From an uncultured Bacteroidales bacterium (GTDB lineage Bacteria > Bacteroidota > Bacteroidia > Bacteroidales > UBA932): DNA of 36,469 nucleotides. Positions 8,088 to 15,757 of the stretch are shown one piece after another (the stretch's first letter is position 1; every line of letters begins with the position of its first letter). Below the pieces are notes generated by a model. It was given only the letters and a program-made list of their open reading frames with translations, was not told the origin of the DNA and did not search any database. The position numbers were made by a program, and so were the translations under genes. The DNA is taken from assembly GCA_934725575.1 (NCBI GenBank), contig CAKVCK010000030.1:1-36469 (forward strand), in the 5' to 3' direction.

Positions 8088-10703
8088 TTACCATTTATTG
8101 AGATTGGTGATGGTGTTGTTGAGGTTCTCAAGACGCTTGTTGTAGCAGTACTTGAGGTTGTCCATCACTTTGTCGAACTCCATATTCTCGTCACCGCACA
8201 GCCAATGCTCATCCAGATAATTACCGACCTTCCAAATCTTTCGGTTATACTCATCAGAAAGCCTGTTTGCGGTGCGCCTCTCCTCCACGACTCTGTTGGC
8301 GACATCAATCAAGTCTGGGTAGACATCCGCCCAGCGAGCCTTGACCCTATTGATGTAGTTCTGATCCTTCATCAACAGAGGCCACCACATATAGTACCTC
8401 CTTGGGGTTTCATTATAATTAATGGCCCTTTCGATGAGAAGTGAACTCCATGTGTGATAGTAGTACGCGTTCTTTTCCGTGTCCACATTCGTGAAGTTCT
8501 GGCTGTCAAAGTCCCAAACCGGCCCGGCGCTGAGTTTTCCGTCCCCGTCCTTGTACATATAGACACTCTTTGGATGCTGGATCTCGTCGTTCATCGCGAT
8601 CTCGTAGACAAACCAGTAGTCGATCACGGAGTTGATGTCGAGACTCTTGTAGGCCTCTGTGTAATAACCATTAGTAAGGTTGCTCTCGATGGCGTTGATG
8701 TAGGTTTTCAGATTCTCGAAAATCGCGCTGCCATCATATGTGGTGCCATTCTTCGCTGTGACCTCGAAGTCATCCTTAAACAAGCAAGGCAATTCACGCA
8801 TCGTGGTTTTGAATTTCCAGGTCTCGTCGTAATTATTGTCGAACTCGATAAGGTAGCTGCAATCCTTCACGGTAGGGCTGGTGTTTTTCTCGACAACATC
8901 CTCAAATATCGGGTTTGTCATTTTCAGCCTGTTATTATTAATCTTGATCTGCTCGCAGAAAAGATAGTTGCCGGCGTGGATGCCATTGATGACCAGCTCG
9001 ACGTTCTGCCCTGAAGGATTCCAGACCAGTCCCCTACCTAAGGTGCTTCCGTCTGTCGGGCCGTTGATGAAATGGTTCTGGATAGTCTGGGCGATGTTGA
9101 ACGCCAGATAGTTACGAATGAGTGACATGTCCGTCCACGGAGAGAGCAGAATCCATCTCTTGTGCTCCTTCATCCCAAGGATGCCCGCCTTTTTGTTCAG
9201 CTTGATAGCCATCGGCCTCTTGTCGTAATTGGATGACGTGTTTCCCCTGAGCCTGATGCTGCAACCGGCCTTATTCAAGTCCGCCACACCGTTTTTGTAG
9301 ACAGCGATATCGTCGGCCTCGCTCCAGTCTGCACTCTTGGCAGGGATGGAGAAGTCAAGGAAGCTGACTGTTCCCGGAGTGTTGACGTTGACAACCACCA
9401 CCGGCAGTCCGGTGTTCGTGACGGTAACGGTGAACACCTTTCTCTGCGTGCCGCTGACAAGGGTATATTCAACAGGAGTCCGGAAATCCTGGCCTGACAC
9501 ACCGCTTTCCTGAACCTCACCGTTGCAAAGAACCTTCACTCCCTCAGGTACCGTGAACGTCGGTACAAGCGTGAAGTTGTAAAGGTAAGGGATGCAGCAA
9601 GAGACCGTGCCGGCGTTCTTGTCGATCGCGCAGCTGAAATCCTCCGCGGCCTTGACTTCGGTCTTGGAGGTACTGGTGTTCAGAACCGCTGTCTTCTTCA
9701 GAAGGCTTGACTCGTTCTTGGCGATTTCGAACCCGAAACTCTTGAACTCCAGTGGAGTCGTGCTGATGTTTTCGACCGTGCAGTTGTTCTCCGGCTTCAG
9801 GTCATCAAGGTTCAGAGGGATGTCGTAGCATGCTCCGGCCTGGAAATCAACGAGTGCCTTGACCTCGAATGACACCTTGTGGGAGTCAGTCAATAATTGA
9901 ATCTCGATCTCGTCACCTTTCTTGATGCCCGGCGCGATGGCGGCATACACGACAGCCTTCCTGCCAACCGAGATTCCACCTTCCTCATCCTTCGCCAGTT
10001 TCACAGTGATCTGGGATGAGGTCTTTCCGTCAACAGCGGCAAGACCCGAAGCCAGATTGGTTAGATCCATCGTGAAATCACCGGTCCAGGCGCGAGGCGC
10101 CGCGATCCCTTCAACTTTCTGTCTGAATATGATGGACTGGAGTCTCTCCGAGCTTGCGACCTCGTCAAGCTTGCTTCCGAATGTCACCTCCGCCTTCAGG
10201 AAGGACACCAGAGGCTTGAATATGAATCCATAGCCTCCATCTCTTTTAATGACGGGAGTGTCGCTGGCCTTCACATCGTTGGCGGCGATAGAAGCTTCGT
10301 CCGTGTAGTACTGCACTGAGGCCACATTGACCGGGATCGCTCTGCTGTCCGTCGCCCCTTCCACGTAAGGATAGTAGGCAAACCTTGGCCGGTCGCTTGT
10401 GTACAGTGAGCCTTTGAACTCTCCGGAACTCACAGGAGTGGAGAATGTGCCGTCGAACGGGGCGTTAGGGGTGGTGTTTCCGAACACGCCGACTCTGTCT
10501 CCGACAGACCAGAGTATGCCTACCGATCCGTCTGCCGTCGGCTCGATGTCGATCTGGGTTCTTGTCACAGGAATCTGTCCTATTTCTCCGGTAAGGGAGA
10601 TCGACTCCTGTCCCAGTACCTCCGTCTCGTTGTTGTCGGCGCAGGAGGCGGCCATCAGTGCCGCCAGCACCATCAGCACAGATGCTGAATATGTTCGCTT
10701 CAT
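8088..10703 (-). CDS. Surface lipoprotein: fimbrillin-like, Ig-like and CotH kinase domains
   Basis: An 871-residue predicted lipoprotein (lipobox AASC, Cys21). Residues about 35-300 are fimbrillin-like, with TRT 47-49, Trp65, GDRVGVF 68-74 and FAYYPY 108-113. Residues about 310-440 resemble the Bacteroidales Ig-like repeats of the DUF5018 type (SFGFEIAKN, LVPTFTVPEG, YTLVSGTQRKVFTVTV). The C-terminal half is a CotH kinase domain: SIRLRGNTSSNYDKRP (about 478-494), KEHKRWILLSPW, YLFCEQIKIN and GPVWDFDSQNF (about 724-734). Spore-coat CotH is an atypical protein kinase that phosphorylates coat proteins; Bacteroidota versions are surface or secreted proteins of unknown target. The gene follows the DUF4906-type gene by 59 bases in the same operon. 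Confidence 0.85.
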   Translation of the reverse strand: MKRTYSASVLMVLAALMAASCADNNETEVLGQESISLTGEIGQIPVTRTQIDIEPTADGSVGILWSVGDRVGVFGNTTPNAPFDGTFSTPVSSGEFKGSLYTSDRPRFAYYPYVEGATDSRAIPVNVASVQYYTDEASIAANDVKASDTPVIKRDGGYGFIFKPLVSFLKAEVTFGSKLDEVASSERLQSIIFRQKVEGIAAPRAWTGDFTMDLTNLASGLAAVDGKTSSQITVKLAKDEEGGISVGRKAVVYAAIAPGIKKGDEIEIQLLTDSHKVSFEVKALVDFQAGACYDIPLNLDDLKPENNCTVENISTTPLEFKSFGFEIAKNESSLLKKTAVLNTSTSKTEVKAAEDFSCAIDKNAGTVSCCIPYLYNFTLVPTFTVPEGVKVLCNGEVQESGVSGQDFRTPVEYTLVSGTQRKVFTVTVTNTGLPVVVVNVNTPGTVSFLDFSIPAKSADWSEADDIAVYKNGVADLNKAGCSIRLRGNTSSNYDKRPMAIKLNKKAGILGMKEHKRWILLSPWTDMSLIRNYLAFNIAQTIQNHFINGPTDGSTLGRGLVWNPSGQNVELVINGIHAGNYLFCEQIKINNNRLKMTNPIFEDVVEKNTSPTVKDCSYLIEFDNNYDETWKFKTTMRELPCLFKDDFEVTAKNGTTYDGSAIFENLKTYINAIESNLTNGYYTEAYKSLDINSVIDYWFVYEIAMNDEIQHPKSVYMYKDGDGKLSAGPVWDFDSQNFTNVDTEKNAYYYHTWSSLLIERAINYNETPRRYYMWWPLLMKDQNYINRVKARWADVYPDLIDVANRVVEERRTANRLSDEYNRKIWKVGNYLDEHWLCGDENMEFDKVMDNLKYCYNKRLENLNNTITNLNKW

Positions 10704-10762
10704 AACCTATGTGTTAAAGAGTTTAATCCATTTACCCATAGGTTAAGTCTTCAGGTAAGCCT

Positions 10763-13700
10763 CTACAGTCCGAAGCCCGTTCCTCCGCTACTGTAGGAGG
10801 AGTCGTAGGATCTGGTACCCTGAGGCGCGTCACGGACGCATCGGATTGTAAAGTCCGCATCGGACTGTCCGTGACCGGTTGTTACGATCGGCGTACCTGA
10901 CGATCCGTCTTTCTGAAGGTAGTAGATCATGAATGTATTACCTGGATTTGACGGGTCATGTATCAGGTTTCGATTGTATTTGGTCTTGGCTGCGTATCGC
11001 ATGGTTCCGGTTTCGGTTTGGGCTCCAGAAGGCTTGTAACCGGCGAGATTGCCGGTAATCTCCTCACCACAGTACATTGGGATGAAGTAGAGCTCCTTCT
11101 CGTTCGGGATCCTCCACTTGCCCAGATCGTCGGTGCCTTCCTGGTAGTATTTCTCGCACCAGTCACCGTTCATGATCTCAGTGTACTTGAAGGTGTTTTT
11201 GGCTGGGGTTCCACCAGTAACTATTGTTTGTTGAGGCGTAGACTTGCTGTATGTGTATGTGTAATATTTTGTTTGTAAAATAAAGCCTTCTGTTCTTGTG
11301 GTCAGTGTAACCGTTACATTGAAAGATGTGTAATTGCCGTTGTCGCTCTTTATTTTAATTGTTTTCGATGATGTCGTACCATTTGAAGTTGATGTATGGT
11401 TGATTGTAACACTGACATCGAACACCGCTGACGTAACATTTACTTCATTATCAGCGCCGATTTGATAGGTGTAGTTCTTAGACGCATCGTAATTAGTGAT
11501 CGTTATCGGAACAGTTATATTATGAGAAGTCGTGTTGCTCTTACTCTCTGGTATTCCAGTAGGAATAAGCTCGCCAACTGTGATTTCAGGAGCATAAGTG
11601 TCCTCTCCGCTTGCCGGAATGTTCAGATCCGCACTGGCGATCTTGAAAGCCTTAGGCAATGTACTCGCCGCATCGAAATTCTCGTGCTCAGGATACTCTC
11701 CGATCTGCATGTTGGTTCTCAAGGTCTCGTCCTTGAGGCCGTTCACTGTCACGACATAGTTCTCCTGGTCCCAGCTTGTGATGTCCGAGACTTCACCCGA
11801 GGTTGAGTTTGTGCCAAGATTCCTGACGCATCGTATCATAGGATTTGTCTCCATATTAGCCCAGGAACTGATTGCGGTACCCTCCAAAGCCCACCAGATA
11901 CGGAAGCCTTGGTTTGTACTTGTCGCATAGTTCGTCGTCTCGAATGATATCTCTGTAGGCAGAGACTTCTTACCGCACCAGGCGAAGATGCATTGGCGGA
12001 CGCTAGGAAGGTACCACCTTACCTCGTCCTCGTCAATTGTGCCGTCACCGTTGAGGTCTCTGTTTCTTGAGAGACATTCGAACATCGGATTGGTTCCGGT
12101 AGTGGTCATTATGTTGGCCGATGAAGGAGGAGTCGCCCCTGTGAAGCCGTTTTGGGCAATGTTAACATAGCGGCTCCATGTCTTGTCTGTTTTAGTGTTG
12201 ATGATCTCCCAGGTGTTTTTCAATCCGTTCTGCAATTCCGTTCCCGGATAGTCGTCATTACCGGTGAAAGTTGCCGCCGGTGTCTCCTCAACAGATTCAA
12301 ATCCGAATGGATTACCCACATTGTCTTTATAGAATGTCTTGATTGACTCCTGCTGGAGTGTAAAGCCACTGCCCTCAATGTAGGTGCTGTGTCCGTCGTC
12401 GCTGATCTGGGCATTGCCGATGGTGAATGACAAGATCCTGTCATCCGTGTTGACGAAGTCTTTGTAAGGCTTGTCATTGTAGAAGTACTCGTCCACGTAG
12501 GCCTGCGTGTAGACATCGTCTCCGCTTATTATGCAGTGTGTCGTGGTGCCGACCTTTATCTCATCAATCAAGTCGTAGATGTTCACCAAGTTGGCGTCTC
12601 CAGGATAATTTGCGAATCTCGTCTGACTCTCAGGTTTGCCGAACTTCACCCAGGCGATGTCCTCAAAGTGCGGATCTGTTGATCCTTCATGAACGGTGAA
12701 GGATGTCATCTTTCCGTCTCCCGCAGGTACAGTGCCGCTGACAATGCATTTATCGATGTTTGTCTTCGAGAATGTCAGCAGCACATTCTCGAAGTGTGCG
12801 TCAAGGTTGACGATGACGTGCGGGGACGGCTTGATGATCTGTCCCTCGGCTCCCGGCTGATTGTCGCTCACCTTTTTTGCCTCGGCGATGATGTTCTTCA
12901 CTCCGTTGACCGTTATCGTGTAGGTGTACCTTGCGTTACGTGTCACGGAGAAGTTGCCGAATTTCGTGTTTGACGCATCGGTGCTGTTGCCGAAGTCTCC
13001 GAGGTGGATGGTGTACTTCACGGTTCCTGTCACGTGGTCTGTCCCGCTCTCGCCCGGACCCTCGTAAGTACCCTCGATCACAACGTAGGTTGATTTGGCC
13101 GGAGCATAGGTGAATGTGCTGTAGTCACTCTCCCTTCTCTCGCGGTCGGCGTAAGACCATGAAGTCGGCGAGGCGGCCGGCTTCTGCACATTCTCCGGCA
13201 TGTAGAATGAGAAAGAGTAATCGCCGCCGGCGGCCGGAGCCGCGATAGGAAGTTCCTCGAATTTGGTGAAGGTGTCGTCACCGGCATATTCATTCAGCTC
13301 ATCCCTCTGGAGCAGGGTTGACGATGTGGAGTAGTTGTAGATGCTGTAATTCTTCGGAATGAAGGTCACCCCTGTCCCGCTCTTGAGAACGAAGATATTC
13401 TTGGAGACTATCCTCTTGAGGTGGAAGACCTTGTCGAAGGTGTTCTCGCCCGGCTGGAGAGTGATGGTGGTAGTGTTCTCTTTGTCGCCGTAGTGTCCCG
13501 ACATCAGCACAGACGTGGAGGTGATGTCACGTCCAGAGGCTGTGATAGTGTGGCTCCTGAACTCGGCGAGCGTCTTCCCCGCCAGTTCATCCAGATTGAC
13601 GACCGTGTACTTGTCGTAATTGGCGATCGGGTACATGTACCATTCGCCGCTGGTCACCTTCCTGTCGCCGACGGTGAGCTGGTCCTCATTCAGTTCGATC

Positions 13701-14008
13701 GTGTAGAGCCAGTTGGTGTTGCTGTTCCTTCTTGTTGGCTCGCCAAGATTCCTGACCTTCACGATGATCGGTGTCGAGTTGGGTTGATTGGCGTTGTAGA
13801 AGAGGATAGCCATCTTCTCGACTTTTGTCTCCTGCTCCTCTGTTGCCCTTGTGACGGTTATCTCGTCCATTTCAGGCACCTCCATGTTGAACGAAAGGCT
13901 TACAGGAAGCCCCTCCTTCACTTTATTCATAGGTTCCTCGTTCTGGCACCCGGCAAGAACGATAGCCGCCATGAATGCGGCCGCGAGTGTTCTGCTTGCT
14001 TTTCTCAT
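10763..14008 (-). CDS. Large DUF4906-type surface lipoprotein
   Basis: A 1081-residue predicted lipoprotein (lipobox VLAGC, Cys20). It has the marks of Bacteroidales DUF4906 / fimbrial-tip-like proteins: an N-terminal region with FYNANQP and Thr-Arg-Ala before the first strand, a middle region with NARYTYTITVNGVKNI, then RNRDLNGDGTIDEDEVRWY and a terminal TIRCVRD before a Ser/Gly tail. The stretch DLNGDGTIDEDE (about residues 651-662) is a textbook EF-hand calcium-loop pattern (Asp1, Asn3, Asp5, Thr7, Asp9, Glu12). By analogy it is probably a cell-surface adhesin or fimbria-associated subunit, but the ligand is unknown. It lies 12 bases after the small protein gene and before the CotH gene. 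The DUF4906 assignment is from motif recall, not a search. Confidence 0.75.
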   Translation of the reverse strand: MRKASRTLAAAFMAAIVLAGCQNEEPMNKVKEGLPVSLSFNMEVPEMDEITVTRATEEQETKVEKMAILFYNANQPNSTPIIVKVRNLGEPTRRNSNTNWLYTIELNEDQLTVGDRKVTSGEWYMYPIANYDKYTVVNLDELAGKTLAEFRSHTITASGRDITSTSVLMSGHYGDKENTTTITLQPGENTFDKVFHLKRIVSKNIFVLKSGTGVTFIPKNYSIYNYSTSSTLLQRDELNEYAGDDTFTKFEELPIAAPAAGGDYSFSFYMPENVQKPAASPTSWSYADRERRESDYSTFTYAPAKSTYVVIEGTYEGPGESGTDHVTGTVKYTIHLGDFGNSTDASNTKFGNFSVTRNARYTYTITVNGVKNIIAEAKKVSDNQPGAEGQIIKPSPHVIVNLDAHFENVLLTFSKTNIDKCIVSGTVPAGDGKMTSFTVHEGSTDPHFEDIAWVKFGKPESQTRFANYPGDANLVNIYDLIDEIKVGTTTHCIISGDDVYTQAYVDEYFYNDKPYKDFVNTDDRILSFTIGNAQISDDGHSTYIEGSGFTLQQESIKTFYKDNVGNPFGFESVEETPAATFTGNDDYPGTELQNGLKNTWEIINTKTDKTWSRYVNIAQNGFTGATPPSSANIMTTTGTNPMFECLSRNRDLNGDGTIDEDEVRWYLPSVRQCIFAWCGKKSLPTEISFETTNYATSTNQGFRIWWALEGTAISSWANMETNPMIRCVRNLGTNSTSGEVSDITSWDQENYVVTVNGLKDETLRTNMQIGEYPEHENFDAASTLPKAFKIASADLNIPASGEDTYAPEITVGELIPTGIPESKSNTTSHNITVPITITNYDASKNYTYQIGADNEVNVTSAVFDVSVTINHTSTSNGTTSSKTIKIKSDNGNYTSFNVTVTLTTRTEGFILQTKYYTYTYSKSTPQQTIVTGGTPAKNTFKYTEIMNGDWCEKYYQEGTDDLGKWRIPNEKELYFIPMYCGEEITGNLAGYKPSGAQTETGTMRYAAKTKYNRNLIHDPSNPGNTFMIYYLQKDGSSGTPIVTTGHGQSDADFTIRCVRDAPQGTRSYDSSYSSGGTGFGL

Positions 14009-14020
14009 TGTTTTTTCAGA

Positions 14021-14188
14021 TTAATCAAAGGTTACTCCATTCTGGATCGAATCCCATTCGTCCACCTCGACGTTCTCCTTGGTGGATTTAATTTTAGTTA
14101 CTTCGCTGCCGGCGCAGACGGTACTTTCCATGACCACTCTTTCCCTCCTTGAGTCTGGAGAGACATAGAATCGTTTGATGTTTTTCAT
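14021..14188 (-). CDS. Small Bacteroidales protein with Y-x-SP / VxME / C-x-S motif (copy 2)
   Basis: A 55-residue ORF, short enough to escape most automatic calling. It begins MKNIKRFYVSP and runs through VVMESTVCAGS to an acidic C-terminus ending GVTFD. The layout matches the 71-residue protein at 1776-1991: basic start, Y-x-SP, V-x-ME, one Cys followed closely by Ser, then an acidic tail. Both follow an OmpA gene and precede a large surface lipoprotein gene. Stop at 14021 is 12 bases before the DUF4906-type start. Conservation of position and motif argues that it is real. Function unknown. Confidence 0.75.
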   Translation of the reverse strand: MKNIKRFYVSPDSRRERVVMESTVCAGSEVTKIKSTKENVEVDEWDSIQNGVTFD

Positions 14189-14245
14189 TTTATTCATAAA
14201 ACTTTATTTCAATTAGAATTCTGACATTACCAAATGTCTTCTCTT

Positions 14246-14304
14246 AAAACTGACTGAGACGGTAGCCGGCACTCTTGAGGTGCCATGCCGCCGTCTTGGT
14301 CAGT
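14246..14304 (-). terminator. Long hairpin with U tract just after OmpA copy 2 (terminator or attenuator)
   Basis: Read leftwards, ACTGAC (plus-strand 14299-14304) pairs with GTCAGT (14249-14254), and GACGG pairs with CCGTC inside, giving a long interrupted stem followed by TTTT (14246-14249). It starts about 20 bases after the OmpA stop and lies before the small protein gene, so it may limit read-through from OmpA into the downstream genes. No equivalent lies between OmpA copy 1 and its small protein gene. Confidence 0.65.
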
Positions 14305-14323
14305 CAATCAGGTAGAGGCGGAA

Positions 14324-15541
14324 CTACAATGCTTTAGTGATTGCCGCGCGGCTCAGTGCAGGGTCGTCGTAGAACATGTTCTCCACGCCACCCTTGTGGT
14401 CAATCTCAAGAAGTGACTCCGGAACTCCGAATTCCTTAGTGAGACATTCGTAGACGGCCTCGGCGCGTTTCCGGCTGAGCCTGTCGTTGATCTTCTTGTT
14501 GCCGGTCGCGGCGTCGGCGTAACCGGTCACGATGTACTTGATGTTGTTAGCCTTGATGATCTCAGCGAGCATTCCGAGGTTCACGCGGGAATCCTTGCTG
14601 AGCTTGCTTTTGTTGATCTCGAAGATCACGAAGTAAGGAGCGGCGATCGTGGTCTGCTTCTCGACAATCTGAGGCTGGGCTCTGAGTTCGCCGAGTTCCT
14701 TCTCGAGTCTGATCCTTTCAGCTTCGGACTCGCTGAGAGCCTTCTGGAAGTCGGCTATGTTGTTATTGACAGTCTTGACAACGGTCTTGCTCTTGTTCCA
14801 TCCGCGTGGTGCGATGTTGTAGGTCAGACCAATCGTGGCGCTCAGCACACCTTCGCCCCAGCGATGACCCATCTCTCCGTCGAACCGGTCGTTGACAAAC
14901 ATTCCGCGTACATCGAGGTTTACCGCCCAAGCGTCGCTCAAGCGGAAGTCATTGCTTGTTCCTATGCTTGCGGAAACCTCGTGGGATCTGGACTTGCCGT
15001 TGCCTGGCTCATCGAATGTCCAGGCGAATCCCAGACCCGCATAGAGGCTTGGATTCCAAAAGCGGCCTTCTGCCTTGTAGCCGCAGAACGCATTGCAAAG
15101 ATTGAGCATGGCATCCATCCTGACATCACCGAACGAGAATTTCTGCTTGTTCAGCCAGTAGCCGTTTCCGCCCTTTCCAGGAACCTCCTTCCCTGTCGAG
15201 AACGCCTCGTCCGGACCTTTCTGGGTGGCGCCCCTCATGCTGAGCCCATTGTAGGCGATCCTCGCTCCGACAGCCGGGGTGAACCATTTACCTATGCTTA
15301 TGTTCAATGCGGGAGCAAGCCTGTCTCCGAATTTCGCCTGTTTGTCGTGGTCTCCGAAATAAATCTGGGCTCCGCCTCCGACATTGATGAACCAGTCATA
15401 TTTGAAACGATTGGTCTCCACTTTGAATTTGTCTGCGGAATAGATGACGTTGACCGTGGTGTCCGTTTTCACTGACGGCTGGGCAAGTGCCGGGGTTACT
15501 GCCAGCATGACTAAAGCCGCTGTAATCAGATGTTTTTTCAT
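14324..15541 (-). CDS. OmpA-family outer-membrane protein (copy 2)
   Basis: A 405-residue paralogue of the protein at 563-1768: Sec signal peptide (MKKHL to ALA), beta-barrel-like region, short coiled coil (about residues 250-285) and C-terminal OmpA domain. The domain keeps GYADAATG with its Asp and LSRKRAEAV with its Arg, and ends in the same MFYDDPALSRA block as copy 1. It probably links the outer membrane to peptidoglycan. It heads the leftward operon, has a good promoter box upstream at 15625-15632, and is followed by a terminator-like hairpin. Confidence 0.92.
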   Translation of the reverse strand: MKKHLITAALVMLAVTPALAQPSVKTDTTVNVIYSADKFKVETNRFKYDWFINVGGGAQIYFGDHDKQAKFGDRLAPALNISIGKWFTPAVGARIAYNGLSMRGATQKGPDEAFSTGKEVPGKGGNGYWLNKQKFSFGDVRMDAMLNLCNAFCGYKAEGRFWNPSLYAGLGFAWTFDEPGNGKSRSHEVSASIGTSNDFRLSDAWAVNLDVRGMFVNDRFDGEMGHRWGEGVLSATIGLTYNIAPRGWNKSKTVVKTVNNNIADFQKALSESEAERIRLEKELGELRAQPQIVEKQTTIAAPYFVIFEINKSKLSKDSRVNLGMLAEIIKANNIKYIVTGYADAATGNKKINDRLSRKRAEAVYECLTKEFGVPESLLEIDHKGGVENMFYDDPALSRAAITKAL

Positions 15542-15624
15542 ATTGTCTTCTTCTTATTAAGTATTTTCTTGAAAACTAATTTGTTGTTTTATAATGTCTT
15601 GCAGTACTCTAAACCAATCGGAAG

Positions 15625-15659
15625 CAAAGTTATATATTAATTGGAAAAAATGCAACAAA
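15625..15659 (-). promoter_or_regulatory. Bacteroidota-type promoter for OmpA copy 2
   Basis: Read leftwards, TAACTTTG (plus-strand 15625-15632) matches the -7 consensus TAnnTTTG, and TTTG (15656-15659) lies 23 bases further upstream as a -33 candidate. Transcription would start near 15618, leaving a leader of about 75 bases before the ATG at 15541. The region 15542-15757 has no gene. Confidence 0.6.
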
Positions 15660-15724
15660 AAAAGTATAAAAAACTTGTTATCCGTGATTTAAAACGTTTA
15701 TTCGGTATTCTGCGCTATTTCCAA

Positions 15725-15746
15725 GTTGGAAGATGTTTCTTCCAAC
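15725..15746. terminator. Perfect 9-bp hairpin after the Wzc-like gene
   Basis: GTTGGAAGA (15725-15733) pairs with TCTTCCAAC (15738-15746) across four bases, 11 bases past the stop of the kinase gene. No T run follows on the minus strand, so termination is possible but not certain. Confidence 0.45.
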
Positions 15747-15757
15747 AAGTTCGGCGG

